A stretch of DNA of 64,000 nucleotides from Propionibacteriaceae bacterium (lineage in GTDB: Bacteria > Actinomycetota > Actinomycetes > Propionibacteriales > Propionibacteriaceae). This document shows positions 53,274 to 62,452 of the stretch, piece after piece. The DNA lies in the NCBI GenBank assembly GCA_017306015.1, contig JAFKJK010000015.1, positions 48,068 through 112,067 on the forward strand, in the 5' to 3' direction. Below the pieces are notes generated by a model. That model made no database searches. It had not been told where the DNA came from and saw nothing but the letters and a program-made list of their open reading frames with translations. Position numbers and translations under genes: made by a program. How positions within the stretch are numbered: position 1 is the first letter of the stretch; every line of letters begins with the position of its first letter.

Positions 53274-54125
53274 GTGGCCGAACCCGCGAACACACCCTGG
53301 CGACGGTTCTGGGAACTCGGCGGCTGGTGGCGGTCGATCCTGCTCGCTGCCGGCTACTTCGCGGTGTACGAGGTGGGATCCCTCGCCTTCCTCCCGCTGG
53401 CGCTGCAACTCCAGGACCCTGCCGGACCCACCGCCGTGCTGGTCCTGTACGCCCTGCCGATCCTGCTCGGTGGCGTGCTGCTGGTGGCGTTCGCCTGGTC
53501 GGTCGGCTGGCTGCGCGAGCTGTTCGGGCGCCAACCCATCGCCGGCCGCGGCTGGATGTGGATCGCGGTGGCGGTCGTCCTGGTGTTCAACGTCCTGCGG
53601 CTGGCGACCATCGACTACCCGGCAGCGGGTGCCGGCCTGGTGGCGGCCTGGCTGCTCACCGGCCTGTTCATCGGCTTCGCCGAGGAGACCCTCACCCGCG
53701 GGCTGGTGGTGACCCTGCTCCGCCGGGCCGGCCACCGCGAGATCGTCGTGGCGGTTGTCTCCGCGGCGATCTTCGCCGCGCTGCACGCCGGCAACCTGCT
53801 GACGGGACAGGCGTTGCTCCCGACCGTGCTGCAGCTGGGCTACACCTTCGCCTTCGGCATCTGCATGTACCTCACCCTGCGCGTCACCGGGAACCTGATC
53901 TGGCCGATCCTGCTGCACGCCACCACCGATCCGAGCATCTTCCTCCAGACCACTCACCCCACCGCCGGCCCGCTCGCCCAGATCGCGGGACTCGGCAACC
54001 TCGCCGTCATCGCCGTCGGGCTCGTCTCGATCATCTTCATCCGCGGACGGGTGATCGCGGAGGCCACCCGGGTTGATCCGGGTCCACTCGCACCGGCCGG
54101 AGAGACTGGACCCGACCGGACCTGA
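53274..54125 (+). CDS. CPBP family intramembrane metalloprotease
   Basis: A 283-residue protein with eight or so helices. The CPBP/Abi motifs are present: EETLTRG (the EExxxR site), FAALHAGN (His) and LLHATTDPS (last His). Proteins of this group cleave within the membrane, and some are involved in bacteriocin immunity or signalling. The GTG start is chosen for the family-like N-terminus VAEPANTPWRRFWE. It stands alone. Confidence 0.82.
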   Translation: MAEPANTPWRRFWELGGWWRSILLAAGYFAVYEVGSLAFLPLALQLQDPAGPTAVLVLYALPILLGGVLLVAFAWSVGWLRELFGRQPIAGRGWMWIAVAVVLVFNVLRLATIDYPAAGAGLVAAWLLTGLFIGFAEETLTRGLVVTLLRRAGHREIVVAVVSAAIFAALHAGNLLTGQALLPTVLQLGYTFAFGICMYLTLRVTGNLIWPILLHATTDPSIFLQTTHPTAGPLAQIAGLGNLAVIAVGLVSIIFIRGRVIAEATRVDPGPLAPAGETGPDRT

Positions 54126-54400
54126 CGTGGCGTCCCCTGCAGCCCCAGTTGGGCAGGATCAACCGTCGTCCCGGATCGGAGAGCGACCGACGTACCGCCG
54201 TCTGCCCGCCGCTGCCCTCGCCGGACGTGCTCGACCCGTCGTCAGGGCCATGCCAAGGGCGGCGCGCTGGGGGCCGCCCGCGGCAATTCCCTCAGTTCTG
54301 GGGGCTGCGCGGGGCGTCGCCGTCCCCGTAGGTTGAAGGCCCGGGTCACGCGCTACCGGCACGGTCGCGCGCGGCCGTCGTCACCGCGAAAGGACCCTCC

Positions 54401-54787
54401 GTGGCCGGCTTTCTCTCGAACGTCTGGGATTTCATCTGGATGTTCTTCACGATCTTCGTGTTCTTCGCCTGGTTGATGGCGTTGTTCAGCATCATCGGCG
54501 ACCTGTTCCGCGACCGGTTGCTTTCCGGCTGGGCAAAGGCCGTCTGGCTGCTCTTCCTGATCTTCGTCCCCTTCCTGACCGCGCTGGTGTATCTGATCGC
54601 CCGCGGCTCCGGCATGGCTGATCGCGCCGCCGCCCAGGCCAAGGCCCAGCGGTCGGTCGCCGACGACTACATCCGTTCCGTCGCCGGCGGGGCCGCGGGA
54701 GAGATCGCCCAGGCCAAGGCATTGCTGGACGCCGGAACCATCTCGCCGGCCGAGTTCGACGCGCTCAAGGCCAAGGCGCTCGCTTGA
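54401..54787 (+). CDS. PLDc_N-like two-helix protein with SHOCT domain
   Basis: A 128-residue protein. Two helices (FIWMFFTIFVFFAWLMALFS and AVWLLFLIFVPFLTALVYLI) are followed by a linker and a SHOCT motif (AKALLDAGTISPAEFDALKA). It is a paralogue of the gene at 40325. AAAGGA precedes the GTG. The stop overlaps the TTG start of the baeRF gene by 4 bases, so the two are translated together. The 275 bases before it hold no gene. Confidence 0.85.
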   Translation: MAGFLSNVWDFIWMFFTIFVFFAWLMALFSIIGDLFRDRLLSGWAKAVWLLFLIFVPFLTALVYLIARGSGMADRAAAQAKAQRSVADDYIRSVAGGAAGEIAQAKALLDAGTISPAEFDALKAKALA

Positions 54788-55911
54788 TCCACCACGAGCT
54801 GCCAACCGTCGACGACCTGCTCCGGCTCGGCGCCACCCGTTCTGACTCGCTGTCGGTGTACCTGCCGACCGAGCCGACGCCCCGGGGACGCGAGTTGGCG
54901 TTCACCACCGTGAAGAGCGCGGTGGACGCCGGCATCCGCGAGCTTCGCGCCCAGGGCCGGCCGAACGGCGTCCAGGAACTGTTCCGCGTGAAGTGGCAGT
55001 CCCTCGCCGAGGACGACGCGCTGTGGGGCAACCTCAGCCGCTCCCTCGTGGTGTTCATCGCCGCGGACCTGGTCGAGGAATACGTGTTGCCGAACGAGTT
55101 CGCCCCGCGCACCAGCCTGGGAACGCACTTCGACCTTGCTCCGCTGGTGCGCGCGGTGACCACGCCGCAGGCCGCGTTCGCGCTCACCCTGTCCAGCGAC
55201 GGCTGGAATCTGTGGCGCGCCACCGAGTCCGCGCGGGTCAGCGAAGTCGAGGTCGTCGGTGACCATCCTGACGACGCTGCCGACGCGACCAACCGGATGA
55301 GCATTCGCGGTCGCAAGCTGTTGCGGCGGCTCGGTGGCGACGAGGGCCAGAAGGTGCTCCTGGAGCGGTACGCCCAAGTGGTGGCCGGCGCCGTCGGGGC
55401 GGAACTCGGACGGATCGACCCACAGGCGAGCCTGCCCTTGTTCGTCTTCGCCAACGACCCTCTCGGCTCCATGTTCTTGTCGCAAGACCTGCCGTGGTCG
55501 ACCGAGTGGGTCCGTGGTGCACCGGACGAGCTGCGTCCCGACGAACTGGACCAGGCGATCCGCGAGCGCATCGGGAGCCACAACACCGTCACGCTGAGCG
55601 ATCGGGCGGACGAGATCGGAAACGGCTTCGCGTCCGGCCTGGCCGTCATTGACGTCGCACAGGCCGCACGGGCGGCGGTCGCCGGGGCTGTGGGCACCCT
55701 GATCTACGAGCTGGACACGGACGTGAAGGGTTCCCTCGACGCATCCACCGGGGCGATCGAGTTCGATCCGGACGGCGACGACCTGCTCACCCAGATCGCG
55801 CTGGAGGTGCTTCGCAACGGTGGCGAGGTCCGGGCCGTCCGGGACGGCGAGATCACCGCGGAGATCTGGAACGGACGGCTGCTGGCCGGGTTGAGGCATC
55901 CGCTGGTCTGA
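54784..55911 (+). CDS. baeRF-type (bacterial eRF1-like) protein
   Basis: A 375-residue protein resembling the baeRF families, bacterial relatives of archaeo-eukaryotic release factor eRF1. The N-terminal part shows DSLSVYLPTEPTPRGRELAF, the middle LVVFIAADLVEEY, and the C-terminal eRF1_3/L7Ae-like part ARAAVAGAVGTLIYELDTDV. The GGQ motif of true release factors is not seen. A role at stalled or stressed ribosomes has been proposed for the families on genomic grounds. The TTG start overlaps the SHOCT gene stop. Confidence 0.72.
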   Translation: MIHHELPTVDDLLRLGATRSDSLSVYLPTEPTPRGRELAFTTVKSAVDAGIRELRAQGRPNGVQELFRVKWQSLAEDDALWGNLSRSLVVFIAADLVEEYVLPNEFAPRTSLGTHFDLAPLVRAVTTPQAAFALTLSSDGWNLWRATESARVSEVEVVGDHPDDAADATNRMSIRGRKLLRRLGGDEGQKVLLERYAQVVAGAVGAELGRIDPQASLPLFVFANDPLGSMFLSQDLPWSTEWVRGAPDELRPDELDQAIRERIGSHNTVTLSDRADEIGNGFASGLAVIDVAQAARAAVAGAVGTLIYELDTDVKGSLDASTGAIEFDPDGDDLLTQIALEVLRNGGEVRAVRDGEITAEIWNGRLLAGLRHPLV

Positions 55912-55928
55912 CCGTCCGGACCACGGGG

Positions 55929-56936
55929 TCAGGCGTGCCGGAGGAGCTCGCCTGACCGGGAGAACTGCAACTGGTGGGTGGCGGTCGCCGTTGCGATCAC
56001 CACGCTGGCGGTCGCCGAGCGACCCTCGGGAAACGTCCGGATCGTCACGCGCCCGGCCTGCACCGCACCGATGCCTGCGGACACGGCGGCTGCCAGGTCG
56101 TCGGATATCGGACTTCCGGCAGCGCTCACCTCGCCCAGCACGACGACCTCCACGCCGCTTTGCCGCAACCGGCCGATCGCCTCGACCAGCACCGGATGGT
56201 TGAGGTGCGGCGCTCGGATCCGGTCTCGGACGGCGGCCTCGACGTAGGTCAGTTCAGCTCGCAACTCGGCGTCCACCACGTCGCCGTCCGCAACCCGGGC
56301 GAGCAACGGCTCGACCTGCGCGCGAATCGCGGCCAACTCGGCCTGCGACGTCGTCACTGCCTCGACGGCGGCCTGGGTCCGCTCGGCGGAACGCATCTCC
56401 TCCGATCGGTGCAGGCGTTCCTGCCGCACGATCCAGCCGACGACCAGTCGCCAGATCACTGCAGCCGCCACCGAGCCGAGCGGGATGCCGAGGACGGCCA
56501 TCCAGTCGTACACCGGCACCTGAAGTGACGCCATCCGCTCAGCCACGATCCCGAGCACCAGCATGCAGCCGACCGCGCCGCCCGCCGTGTTCCCCCGGAC
56601 GATCATGAAGCTGACCAGGTAGGCCGCGAAATCCACCACCCAGAGGTCTTCGACACCGCGCGCCAGCCACACCCCGGCTACCGCCACCAGGCCGGCCACA
56701 ACGATCAGGGTGCCTGCCGGCGCCGGTCGAAGCGGACGGTTCCCGGGCGTGGTCAGCAGCAGCGCCCCGGCCAGCGCGCACAGCAGCACCAGCAGCCACG
56801 CCTTGGGCGCTGCGGTGAAGGCGCCACCGACGAACCCCTGAGCCAGGCCGCAGGCCCAGACGAACAGGAAGGCCCAGCGTGCCTGCCGGGTGCCCAGACC
56901 GCCGGCGGAGGTGTCGGCCGAGGTCAGTTGGGCCAT
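55929..56936 (-). CDS. Membrane protein with degenerate kinase-like C-terminus
   Basis: A 335-residue protein with about six helices in the first 170 residues and a coiled-coil linker (RQERLHRSEEMRSAERTQAA). The cytoplasmic part ends with VLVEAIGRLRQSGVEVVVLG and DLAAAVSAGIGAVQAGRVTI, which resemble the layout of a HATPase fold without the N- and G-boxes. It overlaps the histidine kinase by 13 bases, so it is the third member of that signalling operon, possibly a co-sensor or partner. Confidence 0.6.
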   Translation of the reverse strand: MAQLTSADTSAGGLGTRQARWAFLFVWACGLAQGFVGGAFTAAPKAWLLVLLCALAGALLLTTPGNRPLRPAPAGTLIVVAGLVAVAGVWLARGVEDLWVVDFAAYLVSFMIVRGNTAGGAVGCMLVLGIVAERMASLQVPVYDWMAVLGIPLGSVAAAVIWRLVVGWIVRQERLHRSEEMRSAERTQAAVEAVTTSQAELAAIRAQVEPLLARVADGDVVDAELRAELTYVEAAVRDRIRAPHLNHPVLVEAIGRLRQSGVEVVVLGEVSAAGSPISDDLAAAVSAGIGAVQAGRVTIRTFPEGRSATASVVIATATATHQLQFSRSGELLRHA

Positions 56937-58078
56937 GTCAACACCACCTCCACGCCCTCACCGGGCGCAGTGTGAATGTGAGCCGCCCCACCCAACTCGC
57001 CCATCCGGCCGACAATGCTGGTGGCCACTCCCAGGCCGTCGGTGGGTGAGGACGGGTCGAATCCGGTGCCGTCGTCACGGACGCGTACCTCGAGCCGGTG
57101 ATCGTCGGTCCGGATGCTGACCTGCCGGGTCGCGGACGATCCGGCGTGCCGGAGGCTGTTGCGCAGGGCCTCTCCCGCGGCGAGCGCGAGGCCCCTCGCG
57201 ACCCGTGGCGAGACCGTCGCCGGGTTGGCACGAACGGAGAGCGCGAAGCCATCGTCGATCCGGCGCAGTTCGGTGGCGATCAGGTCAGCTGCGTCCGTCC
57301 CGGCCAGTGGGACCGCTGCCACGGGCTCGGTACTGGACGCGTCCAGAGCGACGATCGCCCGGTGGGCCTGCAGCCGCAACTCCGCCGACGGAGCCCCACT
57401 GGTCAGCATGGCGCCGGTCAGGACGGAGAGCACCTCGTCGTGCACGATCCGCTGCAACTCCGTGTGCTGCTCCAGCCTCGCCGCGGCCCTGACCTGACGT
57501 GAACGCTGGAACGCCGCTCGTTGCTCGCGCTCGTGCAGTCGTCCCAACTGGCTCCTCAGCCCGAGCAGGACGGCCGCGTAGACCACGTTGGCGAGCTGGT
57601 TGGGGGTCGTCTGCAGGACCAGGTGCGGGACGTGTCCGGTCAGCAGCAGCGCAGACAGCGCCGGGGTGAGGGAGAAGCACAGCCCGGCGCCGATGGCGAC
57701 AGCGGGCGGGAGGACCAGGATGAGTAGGGAGAGCACCGCCGGCTCCAGCGTCCACAGCCAGGGCAGGGTTGCCTCCGGATCGCCCCCGGCGAGGCCGGGC
57801 AGCCACGTCGCCTGGAGGGTCACGTAGGCCACCGGAATCACTCGCCAAACCGCTTCCAGCACGGGCAGCGGCAAGAACATGCCGGTTGCCGCGAGCAGCA
57901 CCACGACGACCAGCACGGTCATCGCGCCGAAGTTCCACCACGACTGGAACCGCGCCAGCTCCGGAATCCGCACCAGTGTCTGGTCGAGGATGAGGATGCA
58001 GCCGCCGATCGAGATCAGCCAGCCCAGCGGACGGTCGATGGCCCAACGGACGGCCGGCTCAGGACTGGCCATCGCCAT
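56924..58078 (-). CDS. NarL-type sensor histidine kinase
   Basis: A 384-residue kinase. Six hydrophobic segments lie in residues 1-175, followed by the dimerisation region with the His in LQRIVHDEVLSVLTG. The HATPase part has the N-box AGEALRNSLRHAGS, then VRDDGTGFDP and DGLGVATSIVGRMGELGG, standard for HisKA_3 kinases. It overlaps the response regulator by 20 bases upstream and the extra membrane protein by 13 bases downstream. Confidence 0.88.
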   Translation of the reverse strand: MAMASPEPAVRWAIDRPLGWLISIGGCILILDQTLVRIPELARFQSWWNFGAMTVLVVVVLLAATGMFLPLPVLEAVWRVIPVAYVTLQATWLPGLAGGDPEATLPWLWTLEPAVLSLLILVLPPAVAIGAGLCFSLTPALSALLLTGHVPHLVLQTTPNQLANVVYAAVLLGLRSQLGRLHEREQRAAFQRSRQVRAAARLEQHTELQRIVHDEVLSVLTGAMLTSGAPSAELRLQAHRAIVALDASSTEPVAAVPLAGTDAADLIATELRRIDDGFALSVRANPATVSPRVARGLALAAGEALRNSLRHAGSSATRQVSIRTDDHRLEVRVRDDGTGFDPSSPTDGLGVATSIVGRMGELGGAAHIHTAPGEGVEVVLTWPN

Positions 58079-58706
58079 GGGGCGCGATCACCCCGTCCTC
58101 CACGGCACGGCGGTAGAGGTCGACCTTGGTGGGTGCGGCCCGGCTGGCTTGGGCGTACTTGCTCCGGATCCGGCGGATGTGGTCGAGCACGGTCTCCCGG
58201 GAGATGTAGAGCAGTGATGCCACCCGTTCGGCGGTCTCGCCGGAGGCGTACAGTCCGAGCACCTCAGCCTCCCGTGGCGAGAGGTGGACACGCACGAAGT
58301 CCGGGTCGAAGTCCAGTGCCGCCGCCCAGTCGGCCGATGCGACCACTCCGCCGGCCAGCATCGTCCGGACTGCTGCGACGATCACCTCGGGCAGTTCGGA
58401 CTTGCGGATCATCCCCGCCGCGCCCGCCCGGGCGGCTTCGCGGACCAGGGCCGGCCGGTCGCCGGAGGTGTAGACCAGCACCGGGACGGCCAGGGAGCTG
58501 AGGATCTCGAGGTTCTCCGCCGGCGTCGACCCGTCGACCAGGTGCAGGTCGAGCAGCACCCCGTCGAGGGCCAGTCCCTGAGCGAGGAGGTCACGGACGC
58601 TGGCCGCGGTCGCCACCACCAGCATGTCGGACTGGGAGTTCAGGACCGAGGCGACGCCGAGCATCACGGCCGGATGATCGTCGATGATGCCGATCCGCGA
58701 GCGCAT
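58059..58706 (-). CDS. LuxR/NarL-family response regulator
   Basis: A 215-residue response regulator. The receiver has IIDDHPAVMLGV, the phospho-acceptor in GVLLDLHLVDGS and SELPEVIVAAV after a Lys (IRKSE). The helix-turn-helix is LSPREAEVLGLYASGETAER, then ISRETVLDHIRRIRSKY. ATG 58706 follows GAGGG. It leads the three-gene signalling operon. Confidence 0.9.
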   Translation of the reverse strand: MRSRIGIIDDHPAVMLGVASVLNSQSDMLVVATAASVRDLLAQGLALDGVLLDLHLVDGSTPAENLEILSSLAVPVLVYTSGDRPALVREAARAGAAGMIRKSELPEVIVAAVRTMLAGGVVASADWAAALDFDPDFVRVHLSPREAEVLGLYASGETAERVASLLYISRETVLDHIRRIRSKYAQASRAAPTKVDLYRRAVEDGVIAPHGDGQS

Positions 58707-58819
58707 CACCCTCCTCAGCCCTCCGGACACCCAGGGGACGGCGACAAGCCTCCCCGCAAGACGCTACCGGACCCCGGGCGAGGGACGAGGACCTGCGTCC
58801 ATCCTGTGGCTCGTCGGTG

Positions 58820-60283
58820 TCACTCCGCGGCGTAGCCGGTCAGCAGGTGCGTCAGCAGGCGGGCGCCGAAGCCGCTGCCGCCGGGCACCTTGACCGAATG
58901 GGCCGTCGAGGCCTGTGCCGTGCCGGCCACGTCGATGTGCGCCCACGGCACACCCCCGGTGAACTCGTCCAGGAACAGCGCGGCCAGAATGCCGTCGGGC
59001 AGCCCGATCGCAGCGCAGTTGCTGATGTCGGCGGTGTCGGAGTCGAGCATGCGCAGGTACGGCTTGTGCAGCGGCAACTGCCACACGGGCTCTCCGGCGA
59101 GATGCCCGGCGGCGACCACCCGGTCGACCATGGCCTGGTCGTTGCCGAGCACGCCGGCGACGTCGGGACCCAGGGCGCGGGAGACCGAGCCGGTCAGGGT
59201 GGCGATGTCGAAGATCGCGTCCGGCCTCGACTCGGCGGCAAGCACGAGCGCGTCCGCCATGACGAGGCGACCCTCCGCGTCGGTGTCGATCACCTCGACG
59301 GTCTTGCCGTTGCGCATCGTCAGGACATCGCCCAGAGCAGTGGCCGAGCCGGAGGGCATGTTGTTGGTGCACATCAAGTAGCCGGTCACCTCGATCGCGC
59401 AGCCGAGTTCGCCCAGCGCGGCCATGGCAGCCAGGATCGACGCCGCTCCACTCATGTCGTTCTTCATCTGGGCATGGGTGCCGTCCGACGGTTTGAGGCT
59501 GATCCCGCCCGCGTCGTAGGTGATGCCCTTGCCGACGAGGGCGACGCGGCCAGCCGGTTCGCCGTCGGGCCGGTAGGTGAGCTTCACCATCCGCGCCGGC
59601 TCCACCGAGCCGGCGTTCACCGCGAGCAGACCGGCCAGGCGCAGGTCGCGGATCTCCTCCATGCCGAAGACCTCGACCTCCAGCCCGCGGGACGAGCCGT
59701 AGGCGGACGCGAACTCGGCCAGCAGGGAGGCGGTGAGGTGATTGTGCGGGGTGTTCACCAGGTCCCTGGTCAGCGCGGTGACCGCCGCCAGGACCCGTCC
59801 GCGCTGGGCCCCGGCCTCGGCGCCGGCAGCCTCGGTCACCAGAACCAGCTCGGTGATCGGGACGCGCTGGGGCTCCTCGCGGAGGGCGTCGTAGGAGTAG
59901 CGGGCCAGCAAGGCACCCTCGACAAGGGCCTCGACCACCTGCTCAGCGGTCGCGTCCGACACCGACGGCACCTCAAGCGAGAGCCGGGCCTGCCTCCCGG
60001 ACGCTCGGGCGATGGCTGCGGCGGCGTCCCGGACGTCGGCGAGCGTGGGGCGCTCACCGACGCCGGCCACTACCGTGGCGCGGCCCTCGCCCGACCACAG
60101 CGTGATCACCTGGGCCGGCTTGGCCGTGAAACCGTGGCCGGCCAGTTCCGCTGCGCTGAGCGGAGCGAGGTCGCCCAGGCCCGTGGACCGGACGAACCGG
60201 CCCAGGGTGGCGTCCTCCGGCGCGACCGGCGCCACGCTGACGGTGGCCGGACGATCGAGTGAGGGTGCGGGACTGAGCGGCAT
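58820..60283 (-). CDS. pepA: Leucyl aminopeptidase (M17)
   Basis: A 487-residue zinc/manganese aminopeptidase. The metal-binding motifs are VGKGITYDAGGISLKP, MKNDMSGAA and IDTDAEGRLVMADAL (the NTDAEGRL signature with Asp for Asn), followed by FDIATLTGS. The length and domain order are typical of PepA. It trims N-terminal residues from peptides. It lies 14 bases after the YfcC-type carrier, so peptide or amino-acid handling may be linked. Confidence 0.93.
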   Translation of the reverse strand: MPLSPAPSLDRPATVSVAPVAPEDATLGRFVRSTGLGDLAPLSAAELAGHGFTAKPAQVITLWSGEGRATVVAGVGERPTLADVRDAAAAIARASGRQARLSLEVPSVSDATAEQVVEALVEGALLARYSYDALREEPQRVPITELVLVTEAAGAEAGAQRGRVLAAVTALTRDLVNTPHNHLTASLLAEFASAYGSSRGLEVEVFGMEEIRDLRLAGLLAVNAGSVEPARMVKLTYRPDGEPAGRVALVGKGITYDAGGISLKPSDGTHAQMKNDMSGAASILAAMAALGELGCAIEVTGYLMCTNNMPSGSATALGDVLTMRNGKTVEVIDTDAEGRLVMADALVLAAESRPDAIFDIATLTGSVSRALGPDVAGVLGNDQAMVDRVVAAGHLAGEPVWQLPLHKPYLRMLDSDTADISNCAAIGLPDGILAALFLDEFTGGVPWAHIDVAGTAQASTAHSVKVPGGSGFGARLLTHLLTGYAAE

Positions 60284-60297
60284 GTGCTTCTCCAGGG

Positions 60298-61899
60298 CTA
60301 GAGGAAGGTACCGATGACCAGTAACACCGCGACCACGCCGACGAGCATGCCGAGCAGGGGAGCCATGAATCTGAGGTACTTGTCGAAGCCGACCCGCCCG
60401 AGGGCGAGACCGGCCATCAGGATGGCGTTGGTGGGGAGGATCAGGTTCAGCCAGGCACCCATCGAGTTGTACGCGGTGACGACGAGTGAGCGGTCGACGC
60501 CGGCGAAGTCGCCGAGCGGCGCGAGGATCGGCATCACCAATGCCATGCCCGCCGAACCGGAGCCGACGAGGAATCCCAGTGGCAGCGAGACGATCGCGAG
60601 CAGCAGGACGAACGCGATGCTGGAGCGGCCGTGCACGACGGTCTCCATCGAGTTCAGGATCGTGTCGATGGTCTTGGTGTTGTTCAGGACCACCGCGACG
60701 CCGCGGGCGACCATCACCAGCACAGCCGGGCCCGAGAAGTCCGCCATGCCCTTGAGGAACGTCCTGGCCGTCTCTGCCTCACCCAACCGGGCGACCACTC
60801 CGATCACGATCGCCATCACCACGAACATCGCGCTGAGCTCGGGCATCCACCACCCGAGTTCCCAACCGAAGGTGCGGGCCACCGACTCGTGCGTGACCGG
60901 GTCGACCGTGGTCGCGTTCAGGATGGAACTCCACGGCACGATCGAGAAGATCAGCAGAGCGAACGTGAACGCGAGCAGTCCGATCACCCACTTGTCGCGT
61001 CCGGTCAGCTTGGGCAGGTCGTCCCGTCCCCCGGCCTCGATGAGTTCGGCGTCCTCCAGGTCGTGCGGAACGATGGCGGCGGACGGGTCACCCTTCACCT
61101 TCTTCGCGTACCGCAGCGTGTAGACGATCATCACGGCCATACAGACCACGAGGATCACCAGCCGCAGTCCGAGCCCATCGGCGATCGACACTCCGGCCGC
61201 GTCCGATCCGACCCCGATCCGGAACGGCGTGATGGTCGATCCGATCGCGCCGACGAACGGTGCCACGGTGATCACGGCCACCGCCGTCATCCGGTCGTAG
61301 CCCAGCGCCAGCAGTAGGGGGACGAGCAGTGCGTAGAAGCCGAGTGACTCGTCACTCCAGCTCATCACCGAGCCGAGGAATCCGAACAACACCGACAGCA
61401 CGACGATCAGGGCCGGCCCGCGAGTGGAGAAGCGGTGAGCAAGCCGGGAGATGCCCAGATCGAGCGAGCCGGTCTTGAACACCACGGTCATGAACCCGCC
61501 GATGGCCAGGATGAACAAGAACACCTGCACCGAGCCGAACATCCACCCCGAGTTGAACGGCCCGACCTGGCCGGTGGCCGGGTCGACGATGCCGTACAGG
61601 CCGTTGATCGGCGCCAGCAGCAGGTCTCGGACGCGTCCGGCGAAGTCGAGCGGCGAGTCGACGACGTGGTAGCTGCCGGCGATCGGGGCGCCGCTGGCGT
61701 CGAGGTCGTACACCCCAGCCGGGATGAACATCGCCAGCAGCCACACACCGAGGAGTACCAGCAGCAGAATGCTCAGCGGGGACGGAAACCCCCGCTTCTT
61801 CCTTGCCGCCTCCGGTCGGGCCGGAGGCACCGGGTCGGCCGTGATCTCGGCGGCGCTCCGTTGGTCGACGACGGCCTCACGCCCTGACTGGGTCGCCAT
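60298..61899 (-). CDS. YfcC/DcuC-family membrane carrier
   Basis: A 533-residue membrane carrier of the YfcC (C4-dicarboxylate anaerobic carrier-like) family, which includes ArcD-type arginine/ornithine antiporters and peptide/amino-acid carriers. The signature is SVMSWSDESLGFYALLVPL, then GAIGSTITPFRIGVGSDAAG and LGFLVGSGSAGMALVMPILAPL. It has about 12 helices. GGAGGAGAAAG precedes the ATG, the strongest ribosome-binding site in the region. With the aminopeptidase it probably forms an operon. Confidence 0.85.
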   Translation of the reverse strand: MATQSGREAVVDQRSAAEITADPVPPARPEAARKKRGFPSPLSILLLVLLGVWLLAMFIPAGVYDLDASGAPIAGSYHVVDSPLDFAGRVRDLLLAPINGLYGIVDPATGQVGPFNSGWMFGSVQVFLFILAIGGFMTVVFKTGSLDLGISRLAHRFSTRGPALIVVLSVLFGFLGSVMSWSDESLGFYALLVPLLLALGYDRMTAVAVITVAPFVGAIGSTITPFRIGVGSDAAGVSIADGLGLRLVILVVCMAVMIVYTLRYAKKVKGDPSAAIVPHDLEDAELIEAGGRDDLPKLTGRDKWVIGLLAFTFALLIFSIVPWSSILNATTVDPVTHESVARTFGWELGWWMPELSAMFVVMAIVIGVVARLGEAETARTFLKGMADFSGPAVLVMVARGVAVVLNNTKTIDTILNSMETVVHGRSSIAFVLLLAIVSLPLGFLVGSGSAGMALVMPILAPLGDFAGVDRSLVVTAYNSMGAWLNLILPTNAILMAGLALGRVGFDKYLRFMAPLLGMLVGVVAVLLVIGTFL

Positions 61900-62201
61900 C
61901 TTTCTCCTCCTGCGAACGCTCGTGAATCGACGGCTCCGACCCTCGCCCCGGCTACCGGCCGGCCAACGCCGCCTGACCAGAGACAGCCGCTGCGGGTGGC
62001 CGTCTCCGAGGCGCTCATGCACGCCCTGTCAAAGCTATCGACTCACGCCAGCCCACGCATTCCCCAGAACTAGGGGTATCGCTGCGAACCTGGGGCATGG
62101 GCCGTGGTCATCATTCTCTGGACGAAGAGCCCCGCCTGGCGTGGGCCCGAGGGTCCGGTCCCACGCCTGAGGGAGAGCGCCGACGCGACGTCGCGAGGGG
62201 T
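61900..62201. other. 302-base non-coding gap
   Basis: Upstream region of the carrier gene. No gene or clear regulatory dyad is supported. The sequence is less GC-rich between 62030 and 62110, with ACTAGGGGTATCGCTG, where a promoter may lie. Confidence 0.4.
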
Positions 62202-62340
62202 CTACTTCACCGTCACGGTAGGTCTTCGACTTTGTTCCGGCCTTCACCGTGATCTTCGCCGTGCCCCTCTTGTCCGCCAGGACTCGTCCGGTGACATCTC
62301 CAGTTGCCACACCCACATTGCGGGAAGCGGACGTGACCCG
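62202..62340 (-). pseudogene. Frameshifted remnant of a BIG2 (Ig-like) surface domain
   Basis: On the minus strand the codons give ASRNVGVATGDVTGRVLADK, then RGTAKITVKAGTKSKTY. This is the end of a bacterial Ig-like group 2 domain. One extra base follows (TAC-C-GTG), after which the other frame reads VTVK-stop, the normal end of such a domain. So it is the last 40 or so codons of a lost adhesin or cell-surface protein, with a later one-base insertion. Nothing upstream fits the rest of the gene. Confidence 0.65.
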
Positions 62341-62452
62341 GGCCCCGGTAGCGACAGCGTCTTCCTCGTCGGCCCGATCTCCTACCCCGGCCTGCTCGTA
62401 CAGGCAGTCGGACGAGCGCTACGCCGCCACAAGGGAAGACCAACGCTGGGGG

